DNA of 64,000 bases, taken from NCBI GenBank assembly GCA_902785945.1, contig CADAAR010000012.1, positions 1-64,000 on the forward strand, written 5' to 3'. The notes below the pieces were generated by a model. The model was not told the DNA's origin and did not search any database. It worked only from the letters and a program-made list of their open reading frames with translations. The position numbers and the translations under genes were made by a program. Positions 1 through 9,018 of the stretch are shown here, piece by piece (within the stretch, counting starts at the first letter, position 1; every line of letters starts with the position of its first letter). This DNA comes from an uncultured Prevotellaceae bacterium. Its GTDB lineage: Bacteria; Bacteroidota; Bacteroidia; Bacteroidales; Bacteroidaceae.

Positions 1-1474
1 GTTTAAATCCGACACGATTACTATTAAAGGGCGCATTGAGGACTTCAACGCTGAACAGTTAGGATTTGACATGCTGCACTGCTACTACGAGGATGAGTTC
101 GAAAAGGAGGATGCCGTGCAGGTACTCAACATTGCACCCGACGGTACATTCTGCAAGAAGTTCAAAATCAGCTATCCCTTCCGGCAACTGTTCTGGACCA
201 AGGAAGCGAAAACACAGTTCGACGAAATTCCATTCTTCGCCCGTCCGGGCGAGACCATTGACATCACCGTCAAGAAAGACAATCAAGGTAGGTACGTTTG
301 CGTCTATAACAGCGGCAGCAGCCACGACGTGGAGCGGTGGTTGCACACCGACGACTACAGCGATGTATTCAGACCGCTTTCTTCTTTTAAAGGTAAGTTG
401 GAGGAAGCTAACAGCCAGGCCGAAAGCGTCTGGCAGAATGCAATGTATCGTCTGCAGACGGTGAGCCGCCGCGAGCATTACACGCCGATGGAGATGCAAC
501 TGGCACTGGCCGACATACAGGCGAACTTCATAGAACGTTATTTGTCATACGTCGACAACTATGCAAGTGACTTGGTAAAATATGAGGAGCGTGACGGCAA
601 ATGGAACGCAGAGGTACTTGACAGCGTGGAGTATGAGAAGATTTACGACGCCAAGAACTACTACCCGCTGCACCGCATCGACTTTATTATGTCATAAACC
701 GCAAGTACAAGGGGCTTATGGACGAGAACGGTGGCATGGAGGTAACGTTTAAAAACTTCTCCACAGCTCTCAGCAACTACCTCACAGCCCTCCGCGACTT
801 CATGGGGACTGACAAGGACAATATGATGGTGCAGCTGTGCGCCTACAAGGATATGCTGTCAGACTTCGACAACTGGGTTGACGATGAAATTCTGAATCAA
901 TGGCAACCCTCCGCGACCTTATGGGAACTGACAAGGACAATATGATGGTGCAGCTGTGCGCCTACAAGGATATGCTGTCAGACTTCGACAACTGGGTTGA
1001 CGATGAAATTCTGAATCAATGGCAACCACCTTCACCAACCCCTATATCCACCAGAAGGCCGAGCAGTTCTGTGCCTACAAGAAGTCGCAGACCAACCTCG
1101 CCACGCCCCTGCCTGACGCGCCGATGACTGACCTCATCCGCTCACTCTGCGCCAAGTATCCAGGCAAGATCCTGATGATAGACTTCTGGGGCATGGGGTG
1201 CGGCCCCTGCCGTGCAGCCATCCAGAGCAGCAAGGACAAGCGTGCCGAGATAGCTAAGCGCGACGACGTGAAACTTATATTCATTGCCGGCGAACGCACC
1301 ACCGAGGGCAGCGACGCCTACAAGCAGTACGTGGCCGAATGGTTATCTAATGAAGAGACCTTCTGCGTCACCAACGCCGACTTCACCCGCCTGCAAGAGC
1401 TGTTCCAGTTCAACGGCATCCCGCACTACGAGACCATCACCCCCGACTGCCGCCGCGTTCTGCCCTCGTTGTAA
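1..1474 (+). pseudogene. Decayed TlpA-like thioredoxin-fold protein (5' end outside window)
   Basis: The reading frame is already open at base 2 and continues to a stop at 695-697, so the gene began before the window. Homologous-looking text then continues in a second frame (from about 699, through MDENGGMEV, to 945) and a third frame (1019-1474). Three frames together resemble one Prevotella TlpA-family protein: an N-terminal DUF4369-like part, a helical linker and a C-terminal thioredoxin domain with the redox motif CGPC (in FWGMGCGPCR, near base 1200). Two lesions are visible: a small indel near 690-697 and a 119-bp tandem duplication (788-1025) that shifts the frame. The conserved end is also cut short, stopping soon after TPDCRR. 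If intact it would be a periplasmic thiol-disulfide oxidoreductase. The pseudogene status is directly visible; the family call rests on remembered homologues. Confidence 0.8.
788..1025 (+). repeat. 119-bp tandem duplication inside the TlpA-like pseudogene
   Basis: Bases 788-906 and 907-1025 are two head-to-tail copies that differ at about three positions near the start (around 799-809 versus 918-928). The unit is not a multiple of three, so it shifts the frame and breaks the gene. Confidence 0.93.
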
Positions 1475-1656
1475 TGTCGGGGCAGGCACAAGTGAGGTGT
1501 CACGTCATTGGCACGGTGGCCGGAGCGACAACGTCCGTAGAACTGAGGATATACCACGACGGCACGACACAGCAGATTGACGATGCCGTCGGAAACTTCG
1601 AGACCGAGAACCAGGTGTTCCTGCAGAAGACCTGTTTCATAACAGAAGTAGTATAG
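1474..1656 (+). pseudogene. Short ORF, possible DUF4369 N-terminal remnant
   Basis: A 60-codon ORF whose ATG overlaps the TAA of the preceding fragment. The segment RCHVIGTVAG followed by a short beta-like stretch resembles the start of DUF4369 domains that precede thioredoxin domains in Prevotella TlpA proteins, so this may be the leftover head of a second, adjacent paralogue. It has no signal peptide and no recognisable complete domain. It could equally be a chance ORF. Confidence 0.35.
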
Positions 1657-1767
1657 GTCACAAAAATCAAAGGCTATATTATAGTTAAATGGTAAGCCTA
1701 TCATTTTGCAAACTAACACAATTCAATTCAGTATAAATGGGGTGATAGCTCGTTAAATAATGTTATC

Positions 1768-1806
1768 ACGCCAAAAACACGCCAAAAATTTCGTGAACGC
1801 CAAAAA
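1768..1806. repeat. Three direct repeats of ACGCCAAAAA beside the tRNA fragment
   Basis: Identical 10-mers start at 1768, 1779 and 1797. Short direct repeats next to a broken tRNA gene are what tyrosine-recombinase arm sites at the end of an integrated element look like. No integrase is visible in the window, so the attachment-site reading is inference. Apart from these repeats and the tRNA fragment, the gene-free stretch 1657-2011 shows nothing else. Confidence 0.5.
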
Positions 1807-1811
1807 GAAAA

Positions 1812-1882
1812 GGTGGCCGATTACTCGACCACCATGCTTTACCGTCCCGAACGTAGTGCGCTACCAACTGCGCTACATCCCG
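1812..1882 (-). pseudogene. Truncated tRNA-Pro (CGG) gene
   Basis: Read on the minus strand from 1882, the sequence has an acceptor 5' arm CGGGATG, a D-arm GCGC...GCGC, and an anticodon arm CTACG-TTCGGGA-CG, where CGG would read proline codons. The match to a bacterial tRNA-Pro ends at about 1843. The 3' anticodon strand is wrong, a T-arm-like GGTGG/CCACC stem has a 12-nt loop, and there is no 3' acceptor strand to pair with CGGGATG. The tRNA promoter survives (TACCTTTG, 1901-1908 on the minus strand). The 5' end also pairs perfectly with its upstream flank (8-bp stem, 1879-1898). I read it as a 5' half left after recombination or decay. Confidence 0.65.
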
Positions 1883-1900
1883 ATTTTCGGAAATCGGGTG

Positions 1901-1908
1901 CAAAGGTA
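1901..1908 (-). promoter_or_regulatory. -7 box TACCTTTG for the tRNA-Pro fragment
   Basis: Minus-strand TACCTTTG matches the Bacteroidota TAnnTTTG consensus and ends 18 bases before the tRNA 5' end. The promoter therefore seems to survive although the gene body is truncated. Confidence 0.55.
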
Positions 1909-2011
1909 CGCAGTTTTTTTGAAATACGTGCAGAAAAGGGGAGATTTTTTCGATAAATCGACGAAAAAGCAGTCTGAGTACTCCGATTGCTCCGAGTACT
2001 CAGACCACTTT

Positions 2012-4069
2012 TCAACGGTGCTCACGGTAGTACCTGCGGAACTGGTCGTAGGCATCGCACTTGCGGATATACTCCTCCTGCGGCGCGTCGCCCGTCAGCT
2101 CATAGAGTGCCTGATAGGCCTGGAACTGAGGCGCATTGCGATGGTAAGCCTGAACGAGTTCACCACTTTCCCACGATGTCGTGTACCAGAGGCCTGGACC
2201 CTTCACATCGTTGTAGAGTTCGCGATAACCGAGGGCAAAGAGTGCCTTACGCTTCAGTGACTGGTCGGTACTCATAGCCGCCTTCTGAAGCATCTCGACA
2301 GCCTTCTGACCCAAGTCGACCTCGTGGACACGTACTGAGTCCATACAACTCTTATAATCACGCAACAGCCACCAGCAATCGCCATGAATGCTGGCCTGAG
2401 CATAGCGCACAGCCAGGTTGTAGCAACGCTGTTCGAGCGCCTTGCCATTGAGCAGGCTGAGCGAGTTTTCCATCATCTGCACCTCCTTACAGAAGTCGAG
2501 CTTGCGCTGTTTCCACCACTTATAGGTTTTCTCCCACGCCTTTTCCTCATCGAGCCACTGACGTTGGGCCCAAGGTTCTACATCCCACTGACGGACAAGC
2601 GAATAATAGAGATAAGCGTTGCCACGATTGTTGTTGTAATAACTGACGGGTACGGTGTTGAGCCAAGCAATGGCATGGTCCCACTGGCAGAGACGCATGT
2701 ACTTGGTGCCGATGAGATCGCTCATAGCGGTGTCGTTCTCGTGGATGTTGGCCTTGAGGAACTTGTCGAGCTTGTTGTTGGTAAGCGAGTTGGTGTAATA
2801 CAGGTACTTCTCCGTATCAGCGACATTGAGGGTATCGAGGTCGAAACCGGAACCAGCGCTGTGCAGGGCACGGGCGATAGCCGTCAAGCGCACAGGGTTA
2901 GAACGATAGTGAGGCACCAGCACATAATTGGTGAGGCGCGTCTCGACATTGTCGAAGAAGCTGTCGTCCATTGTTTCCTTCTGCTTCCCACGGAGCCAGG
3001 TGAGCTCGTCGGCAAGATAGTCGTCGAAGGCCTGGCTGGGTTTGGCCTGCGAGGCCGTGATATAGAGCATCAGCACATGGGCATTATCCTTCATACGGGC
3101 CGTACCGTCGAGCTTTACGGCATCGAGGATATCTGTAGCAGCCTCTTTCTTCTTGCCACTGAGGAACTCGAGCCAGGCCTTGGCCATCTTCCACATGATG
3201 GGACAATCGGTCTTACCCTCTTTGACCACCATCTCACAGAACTGCTGCATCTGCCACGACTCCTGGGCATTGATGTCGCGCACAAACATCTTACCACTAG
3301 CATAACCATTGCCACCGTTATCGACATATTCCTGGGCATTGTTCACGAAGTCGGTGAGCAGCCAAGGCAGTGCCTTCGACTTGGGGTTCTGCTGGTAGTG
3401 CTGACGAATGGCCTGATAGGAGCGCTTCAGATAATAGATGGTCATGAGACTCTCGTAGTCGTTCATCTCTGCGAAGAGCTGTCCGGCCTCAGCCTCATGG
3501 CCAGTCTTGTAAAGGGCGCCTGCATAGATGTTATACATCATCTCCTTATAGACCGTCTCGATATACTGGCTGGCCGTCTGCTCCCAGAAAGCGATGTTTT
3601 CCTGATGCTGGCCGAGCATCATGTTACAACGCATAAAGAGCAGGCCGTGCTGCGAACGAAGCTTCGAGTTAAGCTTGCCCTGAGCGTATGTGCGGATGGC
3701 CTTCAGGTCGCGCTGCTGGGCAGCAATCTCCTCCTTCGAGGGATAGCCCCACTCGTACTGCTTATCCTGTTCCACACTGACGCACTTGAGATACTTCTGC
3801 AGGTTCTGCACATAGCTGACCATCAGGGCATCACCCTTCTGACGGGCAGCTTTCAGCACATCGTCATCATGGAAACTCCACCACTGATCTTCGCTGGTGT
3901 CGCCAATATAGGCTTTCCAGTTGTCGTTGCAGACCTTCTCTACACGGCTTTTGAAGCTCTGCCCGTAATAGGGGCTGAACAGATAGTAATTGTCTGTGCC
4001 CCATCCGCCACAGGCGAGTGCCGGCATAACCAATGCCGACAACAGGCTAATGATGATAAATCTCTTCAT
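2012..4069 (-). CDS. Secreted helical-repeat protein of unknown function
   Basis: 685 residues from MKRFIIISLL, preferred over an upstream ATG because it begins with a signal peptide (hydrophobic to about residue 18, then ALACGGW). The Cys after ALA is not in a canonical lipobox, so lipidation is uncertain. The mature protein is rich in Trp, Tyr and Gln with many helix-like segments resembling TPR or other alpha-solenoid repeats (for example around residues 200-330 and 480-640). I recognise no catalytic motif. The start lies inside the end of the upstream lipoprotein gene (23-bp overlap), so the two are translationally coupled and probably work together. It is the last gene of the murF operon. 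Confidence 0.8.
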   Translation of the reverse strand: MKRFIIISLLSALVMPALACGGWGTDNYYLFSPYYGQSFKSRVEKVCNDNWKAYIGDTSEDQWWSFHDDDVLKAARQKGDALMVSYVQNLQKYLKCVSVEQDKQYEWGYPSKEEIAAQQRDLKAIRTYAQGKLNSKLRSQHGLLFMRCNMMLGQHQENIAFWEQTASQYIETVYKEMMYNIYAGALYKTGHEAEAGQLFAEMNDYESLMTIYYLKRSYQAIRQHYQQNPKSKALPWLLTDFVNNAQEYVDNGGNGYASGKMFVRDINAQESWQMQQFCEMVVKEGKTDCPIMWKMAKAWLEFLSGKKKEAATDILDAVKLDGTARMKDNAHVLMLYITASQAKPSQAFDDYLADELTWLRGKQKETMDDSFFDNVETRLTNYVLVPHYRSNPVRLTAIARALHSAGSGFDLDTLNVADTEKYLYYTNSLTNNKLDKFLKANIHENDTAMSDLIGTKYMRLCQWDHAIAWLNTVPVSYYNNNRGNAYLYYSLVRQWDVEPWAQRQWLDEEKAWEKTYKWWKQRKLDFCKEVQMMENSLSLLNGKALEQRCYNLAVRYAQASIHGDCWWLLRDYKSCMDSVRVHEVDLGQKAVEMLQKAAMSTDQSLKRKALFALGYRELYNDVKGPGLWYTTSWESGELVQAYHRNAPQFQAYQALYELTGDAPQEEYIRKCDAYDQFRRYYREHR

Positions 4070-4916
4070 AGGTTTCTGGTTTATATCTGTCAATATTATC
4101 TTTGTCGAGATGATAGGTAATGATTGAGCGACTGAGGTCGCTGCGTTCCTTCTCCATAGCATGTTTCACTTTCAGGATTTCCTCAGCCTCGACGGTGTAC
4201 TCATATCTGACGCCGTAGACCATGCGAAGCCAGCGGAACACAGGATAGGCAGCAGCCAAAGGCAAGGGATAGCTATCCAGGTGACTCAGATAAGGCCCAA
4301 CATCACGGTAATCGAGGATGGGATTACGCTCCTCTGATTTGCGAGGGTCGCCAGTATTATAGACCATCAGCGCGCCATAGTCAACAGGCGGAGCCGGCAT
4401 CGACAGCTGATGCAGGCGAATAGTTGTAGAGAGCCGGGTTTTCCACAACCGCCCCACCTCTTCGAGGAACTGATAGTAGCGCTTGCGGCTCTTCGAGGTG
4501 TAATCGCAATCGATTTGTATCTCGCGGACGTTAGGGATATCGTTGGTCTCATTCATCTGACGGATACGATTCACGATTTTTTCTGCCAACCCCTTGTGGT
4601 CGGCGTGCATGCAGTCTTCCGTGATATAGACGGTAGGTATCACCTCGATGCTGTCAGGCAGGGTGTCGCTGAAAGAGATGGTGGCATTGGGCTTGGGCTC
4701 GCCAGAGTCATCCATTACCACATCGAAATAGCGACAATACACCTTATTAATATGATACTGCGAGAGAAAGGCCCGTTCTGTGGAGTCGAGGCGCAGGTCT
4801 GTGCGCCAATAATAAACGGCATTGCCCGTCTCGAAAGGCATTCGAGAGAGTTGCTTGTCGCAGGCTGTCATCGCCAGCAGCAAAAGCGTCATTATCAGCA
4901 GAGACCGGGTTTTCAT
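4047..4916 (-). CDS. Lipoprotein with DUF3142-like (TIM-barrel) domain
   Basis: 289 residues with a signal peptide and lipobox ending LAMTAC (Cys19), so anchored in the envelope. The motif IQIDCDYTSKSRKRY, then STTIRLHQL and GALMVYNTGD, recalls DUF3142, a glycoside-hydrolase-like barrel in which an acidic IQxD strand is conserved. No substrate can be named. The start codon overlaps the murF stop by one base, and the 3' end overlaps the next gene by 23 bp, so murF and these two genes form a tight three-gene operon. The coupling to a wall-synthesis gene hints at an envelope role but does not prove it. Confidence 0.7.
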   Translation of the reverse strand: MKTRSLLIMTLLLLAMTACDKQLSRMPFETGNAVYYWRTDLRLDSTERAFLSQYHINKVYCRYFDVVMDDSGEPKPNATISFSDTLPDSIEVIPTVYITEDCMHADHKGLAEKIVNRIRQMNETNDIPNVREIQIDCDYTSKSRKRYYQFLEEVGRLWKTRLSTTIRLHQLSMPAPPVDYGALMVYNTGDPRKSEERNPILDYRDVGPYLSHLDSYPLPLAAAYPVFRWLRMVYGVRYEYTVEAEEILKVKHAMEKERSDLSRSIITYHLDKDNIDRYKPETYEEIYHH

Positions 4917-6253
4917 CAGAGCAATTCTGGCAATTGGAAGAGTTTATTGCTATTGCTGCCCTTAATAAGGATGTAATAGCCCTCTGGGCAGTGCTCTCTG
5001 ATGGCGGCCTTGACATCTTCAACATCATGGAACTTACGGAAAGGACAAGCGATATCCTTGAAGTTATCGCCCACGAGCCATACCTCATCATAGCCTGCAC
5101 CCTCAAGATAACTCACCATCTTTCGGTGCTCCTTGTCGCTCTCATCACCCAGCTCGCCCATCTGTCCAAGAATGGCCATCTTCCTGTCTGCCTGAATAAG
5201 GCTGAAGTTCTCCAAAGCAGCCTGCATGGAGGTTGGATTAGCGTTATAGGCATCGACAATAAGATGATTCTTCTCCGTCACAGTCATCTGACTGCGGTTG
5301 TTCGAGGGCACATAGTTCTCAAGGGCCGCACATATCTGCTTGCGGTCGATGCCGAAGTTGATACCCACAGCGATGGCAGCCAACAGATTATCGATGTTAT
5401 AAGCACCGATGAGATGCGTCTGCACCTTGTGCCACTTCGTACTACGGCCTTCTTCCTCAAGCGTAATCAACGGCTCACGCCAACGGAATTTCAAGAAAGG
5501 ATCGCAGGCGATGACCTCACCAGAGATACAACTGTACTGATTCTCCGGATCAGTAGAATAAGGTGTGAGCCAGATGTCCTCATCGTCACTGATCTGATTC
5601 ATCAGATGCTCATTGTCGGCATTGATAAAGATAAGTCCGTCCTGACGGGTACGGAGGAAATCGTAGAGCTCGCACTTGGTCTTGATAACCCCTTCGAAAC
5701 TGCCGAAGCCCTGCAGATGGGCACGTCCCACGTTGGTAATCAAACCACAGGTGGGTTCAGCTGTTTCCACGAGTGTCTTAATGTCGCCAGGATGGCTGGC
5801 TCCCATCTCAATAACGGCTATCTGATGCTCTTTTGTCAGACGGAAAAGCGTCTTGGGTACACCCACATCGTTATTGAAGTTGCCCTGAGTATAGAGTACA
5901 TTGTATTTCTGAGAGAGCACAGCGGCCACAAGTTCCTTTGTGGTGGTCTTGCCGTTGGTACCTGTGATGCCAATCACAGGGATATCGAACTGGCGGCGAT
6001 GTTCGCGTGCCAGATCCTTGAAAGTCTGCAGACAGTCATCGACAAGGATGATTCTCTCGTCGCCAGTGGCGAGAGAATGATCGTCAACAATGGCATAGGC
6101 GCAGCCCTTCTCGAGGGCCTGAACGGCAAATTTGTTACCATCGAACGATTCGCCTTTCAGCGCGAGGAAAATACTTCCCTGAGGGCAGTCACGACTGTCG
6201 GTAGTGATGCAGGGATGCTGCTGGTAAAGTTTATAAAGCTCCTTAATTTTCAT
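4916..6253 (-). CDS. murF: UDP-MurNAc-tripeptide:D-Ala-D-Ala ligase
   Basis: MurF adds D-Ala-D-Ala to UDP-MurNAc-tripeptide in the cytoplasm, the last step of soluble peptidoglycan precursor synthesis. 445 residues. Mur-ligase signatures are in order: substrate domain with TTDSRDCPQGSIFLALKGE near residue 20, ATP loop GTNGKTTT at 98-105, central motifs EMGASHPGDI and TNVGRAHLQGFGS, and C-terminal DAYNANPTSM. I start at MKIKELYKLY (6253) because the upstream in-frame part is AT-rich intergenic text containing the promoter (TATCTTTG, 6274-6281 minus). murF lies outside the division cluster found 18 kb downstream and is divergent from folP. Confidence 0.96.
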   Translation of the reverse strand: MKIKELYKLYQQHPCITTDSRDCPQGSIFLALKGESFDGNKFAVQALEKGCAYAIVDDHSLATGDERIILVDDCLQTFKDLAREHRRQFDIPVIGITGTNGKTTTKELVAAVLSQKYNVLYTQGNFNNDVGVPKTLFRLTKEHQIAVIEMGASHPGDIKTLVETAEPTCGLITNVGRAHLQGFGSFEGVIKTKCELYDFLRTRQDGLIFINADNEHLMNQISDDEDIWLTPYSTDPENQYSCISGEVIACDPFLKFRWREPLITLEEEGRSTKWHKVQTHLIGAYNIDNLLAAIAVGINFGIDRKQICAALENYVPSNNRSQMTVTEKNHLIVDAYNANPTSMQAALENFSLIQADRKMAILGQMGELGDESDKEHRKMVSYLEGAGYDEVWLVGDNFKDIACPFRKFHDVEDVKAAIREHCPEGYYILIKGSNSNKLFQLPELL

Positions 6254-6273
6254 GATTAATTGCAATTTTGGTG

Positions 6274-6281
6274 CAAAGATA
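6274..6281 (-). promoter_or_regulatory. murF -7 box TATCTTTG
   Basis: A minus-strand TATCTTTG ends 20 bases upstream of the murF ATG. It is back to back with the folP promoter in a 90-bp divergent spacer that also holds an AT-rich palindromic repeat (about 6285-6320). Confidence 0.7.
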
Positions 6282-6325
6282 CGAAATAATTCATAATTCA
6301 TAATGCATAATTCATAATTATTTCG

Positions 6326-6333
6326 TAACTTTG
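6326..6333 (+). promoter_or_regulatory. folP -7 box TAACTTTG, nearly leaderless
   Basis: TAACTTTG ends only 10 bases before the folP ATG at 6344. If transcription starts a few bases after the box, as is usual in Bacteroides, the 5' leader is under about 8 nt. Confidence 0.65.
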
Positions 6334-6343
6334 TGGGCGATTT

Positions 6344-7132
6344 ATGGACTATACGCTCAATGTGCATGGCCAACTGCTGGATTTGAGCAGGCCTTTGGTG
6401 ATGGGTATCCTGAATGCGACACCTGATTCCTTCTATGCTGACAGCCGTCGGCAGACGGAGGAAGATATCGCTTCATGCTGTGCCCAAATGCTGTCTGACG
6501 GGGCTGCCATCATCGATGTGGGTGGCTGTTCCACACGCCCCGGTGGCGAGGTAGCCTCTGAGGCCGAAGAGATGAAGCGTCTGCGCACGGCTCTCGCTGT
6601 GGTAAGGCGTGAGCACCCCAAGGCGGTCATCTCTGTAGACACCTTCCGTCCTGACGTAGTCCGCATGGCTGTGGAGGAGTTCGGTGCCGACATCATCAAC
6701 GATGTGAATGGTGGAGAGCCAGAGATGTTCCGCATGGTAACGCGACTGCGTGTACCTTATATACTGATGTCGCTACAGCCCACAATGCGCGACATGCTCC
6801 TGTCGTTTGCCGAAAAGGTGCAGCAGCTGCGCGATATGGGAGCGAACGACCTCATACTCGACCCTGGCTTCGGCTTTGGGAAGACATTGGAGCAGAACTA
6901 CGAGATCATGAACGAACTTGAGAAACTGCAAGTGATGGAGCTACCATTGCTGGTGGGTATCTCGAGGAAATCGATGATCTATCGCTCATTCGGCTGTACG
7001 CCGCAGGAAGCTCTTAACGGTACGACTGCCCTCAACACCATCGCCCTGATGAAAGGCGCCAGTATTCTCCGTGTTCACGACGTGAAAGAAGCTATGGAGT
7101 GCGTAAAGATCGTCCAGCAACTAAATTGTTAA
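6344..7132 (+). CDS. folP: Dihydropteroate synthase
   Basis: Condenses p-aminobenzoate with 6-hydroxymethyl-dihydropterin pyrophosphate in folate synthesis; target of sulfonamides. 262 residues, full length for the TIM-barrel family. Signatures: GILNATPDSFYAD (about 21-33), DVGGCSTRPGGE with the pterin/PABA loop, NDVNGGEPEM and ILDPGFGFGKT. It is followed 31 bp later by cdaA, a gene pair often seen together in Bacteroidota. Confidence 0.96.
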   Translation: MDYTLNVHGQLLDLSRPLVMGILNATPDSFYADSRRQTEEDIASCCAQMLSDGAAIIDVGGCSTRPGGEVASEAEEMKRLRTALAVVRREHPKAVISVDTFRPDVVRMAVEEFGADIINDVNGGEPEMFRMVTRLRVPYILMSLQPTMRDMLLSFAEKVQQLRDMGANDLILDPGFGFGKTLEQNYEIMNELEKLQVMELPLLVGISRKSMIYRSFGCTPQEALNGTTALNTIALMKGASILRVHDVKEAMECVKIVQQLNC

Positions 7133-7163
7133 ATTGTAAATAGTAAAATTGTAAATTGACAAG

Positions 7164-7943
7164 GTGCTTCTCGAATTTGGAATAAAAGATATCATCGACG
7201 TTGTCTTGGTCGCCCTGATGTTGTACTACATCTACCGACTGATGCGCGAGTCACGTTCTGTGAACGCGTTCAAGGGTGTTATCTTCTTCGTCATCGTATG
7301 GCTCTTTGTATCCCAGGTACTGGAAATGCGACTCTTGGGCACCATCTTCGACAAGTTGGTAAGCGTGGGAATCCTCGCCGTCATCATAATCTTCCAGGAG
7401 GATATCCGTAAATTCCTCTTCAATATTGGTGGTCACCAGCGCATGAAGGTCTTGAGACGCTTATTCACTTCCTCGAAGCAGAAAGACAAGGACAGTAAGG
7501 AGGTGAAACAGATTATCATGCCTCTGGTGATGGCCTCGATTAATATGAGTCGTCAAAAGGTGGGTGCACTCATCGTTCTTGAACGAAACGCCACACTCGA
7601 TGACATCGTGGCGACGGGTGATACGATAGATGCCAACATCAACCAACGACTTATCGAGAACATCTTCTTCAAGAACTCTCCGTTGCACGATGGTGCCATG
7701 ATCATAGCCGATAAGCGCATCAAAGCCGCAGGCTGTATCCTTCCGGTGAGTCACGACCTAAGCATTCCCAAGGAACTGGGTTTGCGTCACCGTGCAGCCA
7801 AGGGTGTATCGGAAGAGACAGATGCCGTAGCAATTGTGGTATCGGAAGAAACGGGCGGCATATCCGTCGCCATCAAAGGACGGTTCCGCCTACACCTCTC
7901 AGCAGAGGAGTTGGAGAGCATCCTGACTGCAGAACTATTATAA
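7164..7943 (+). CDS. cdaA: Membrane diadenylate cyclase CdaA
   Basis: Makes cyclic di-AMP from two ATP. 259 residues: three hydrophobic helices (about 8-24, 37-53, 63-78) then a DAC domain with the catalytic motifs DGA (176-178, in LHDGAMII) and RHR (208-210, in LGLRHRAA), both intact. The start is GTG: an in-frame TAA at 7152 leaves GTG at 7164 as the best codon, giving MLLEFGIKDI. The spacer from folP carries short repeats of TAAATTG and no clear promoter, so it is probably co-transcribed with folP. No YbbR-type regulator follows; the next gene is pta. Confidence 0.94.
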   Translation: MLLEFGIKDIIDVVLVALMLYYIYRLMRESRSVNAFKGVIFFVIVWLFVSQVLEMRLLGTIFDKLVSVGILAVIIIFQEDIRKFLFNIGGHQRMKVLRRLFTSSKQKDKDSKEVKQIIMPLVMASINMSRQKVGALIVLERNATLDDIVATGDTIDANINQRLIENIFFKNSPLHDGAMIIADKRIKAAGCILPVSHDLSIPKELGLRHRAAKGVSEETDAVAIVVSEETGGISVAIKGRFRLHLSAEELESILTAELL

Positions 7944-7980
7944 CAAATAAATGTTTTATTCTTTAATATAAAAACAAATT

Positions 7981-8991
7981 ATGGATCTATTAAGTCAAAT
8001 TGTTGCGCGTGCTAAAAGTAATAAACAGCGCATCGTGCTCCCTGAAGCAGAAGAGGAGCGTACTCTTTGTGCAGCCGATAAGGCATTGGCTGACGACATC
8101 GCAGACATCATTCTGATTGGAAACCCCGCCAAGGTGGAGGCTCTGGCAAAAGAAAAGGGTCTGACCAACATTGGCAAGGCTACCCTCATTGATCCGGAGA
8201 ACTACGAGAAGAGCGAAGAACTGGCTGAAAAACTGGCTGAAATCCGCAAGTCAAAAGGTATGACCATCGAAGAGGCTCGCAAACTGATTAAGAACCCTCT
8301 GTACTTAGGTTGTATGATTATCAAGACCGAGGGTGCCGACGGTCAGATTTCTGGTGCCCTCTCTACCACTGGCGACACGCTGCGCCCTGCCCTGCAGATT
8401 ATCAAGTGTCAGCCTGGTATCACTTGTGTCAGCGGTGGTCTGCTGCTGATTTCAAAACAGAAGCAATATGGTGAGGACGGTGTGCTCGTTGTAGCCGACG
8501 TTGCAGTAACCCCGATGCCCGATGCTAATCAGCTCTCACAGATTGCAGTCTGCACAGCCCAGATGGCAAAGGCTGTGGCTGGTTTCAAGGATCCTCGCGT
8601 GGCCATGCTGAGCTTCTCGACGAAGGGCTCTGCCAAGCACGAGGTTTGCGACAAGGTGATCGAGGCTACACGTCTGGCCAAAGAGATGGCACCTGATCTG
8701 AAGATCGACGGTGAGTTGCAGGCTGATGCCGCGCTCGTACCTTCTGTTGGTGCAAAGAAAGCGCCTGGCTCTGATATCGCTGGTAAGGCTAATGTGCTTG
8801 TATTCCCCAACCTCGAAGTAGGAAATATCGGCTATAAGATGGTGCAGCGCTTAGGCGACGCCATTGCCATTGGTCCTGTGCTCCAGGGTATCGCTCGTCC
8901 TGTGAACGACCTCTCCCGTGGTTGCTCTATCGATGACATCTACTACATGATTGCCATCACCGCCTGCCAGGCTATGGACGCAAAGAAGTAA
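7981..8991 (+). CDS. pta: Phosphate acetyltransferase
   Basis: Interconverts acetyl-CoA and acetyl phosphate. 336 residues, the short single-domain form (PTA_PTB fold) without the N-terminal regulatory extension of the long enzymes. Typical segments are IVLPEAEEERTL at the start, GCMIIKTEGADGQISGALSTT in the middle (CoA/phosphate site), and PNLEVGNIGYKMVQRLG towards the end. It is followed 27 bp later by ackA, giving the standard acetate-forming ATP pathway. Confidence 0.95.
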   Translation: MDLLSQIVARAKSNKQRIVLPEAEEERTLCAADKALADDIADIILIGNPAKVEALAKEKGLTNIGKATLIDPENYEKSEELAEKLAEIRKSKGMTIEEARKLIKNPLYLGCMIIKTEGADGQISGALSTTGDTLRPALQIIKCQPGITCVSGGLLLISKQKQYGEDGVLVVADVAVTPMPDANQLSQIAVCTAQMAKAVAGFKDPRVAMLSFSTKGSAKHEVCDKVIEATRLAKEMAPDLKIDGELQADAALVPSVGAKKAPGSDIAGKANVLVFPNLEVGNIGYKMVQRLGDAIAIGPVLQGIARPVNDLSRGCSIDDIYYMIAITACQAMDAKK

Positions 8992-9018
8992 ATAGTGAAT
9001 AACGAATAATGAATAGTT
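8992..9018. repeat. Degenerate ATAGTGA heptamer repeats between pta and ackA
   Basis: The spacer consists of near-copies of a 7-8-base A/T/G unit (ATAGTGA, ATAACGA, ATAATGA, ATAGTT). Similar strings occur in other gene gaps of the window: about 13731-13760 (complement), 28433-28454, 29907-29925 and 40637-40660. Confidence 0.6.

Noticed and set aside
2384-4120. A long plus-strand ORF (578 codons)
   Set aside because: It is the antisense of the secreted repeat protein on the minus strand, has no domain or signal peptide, and its Leu/His/Val-rich text is typical of shadow frames.
4934-6259. A 441-codon plus-strand ORF
   Set aside because: Antisense of murF, whose Mur-ligase motifs are unmistakable.
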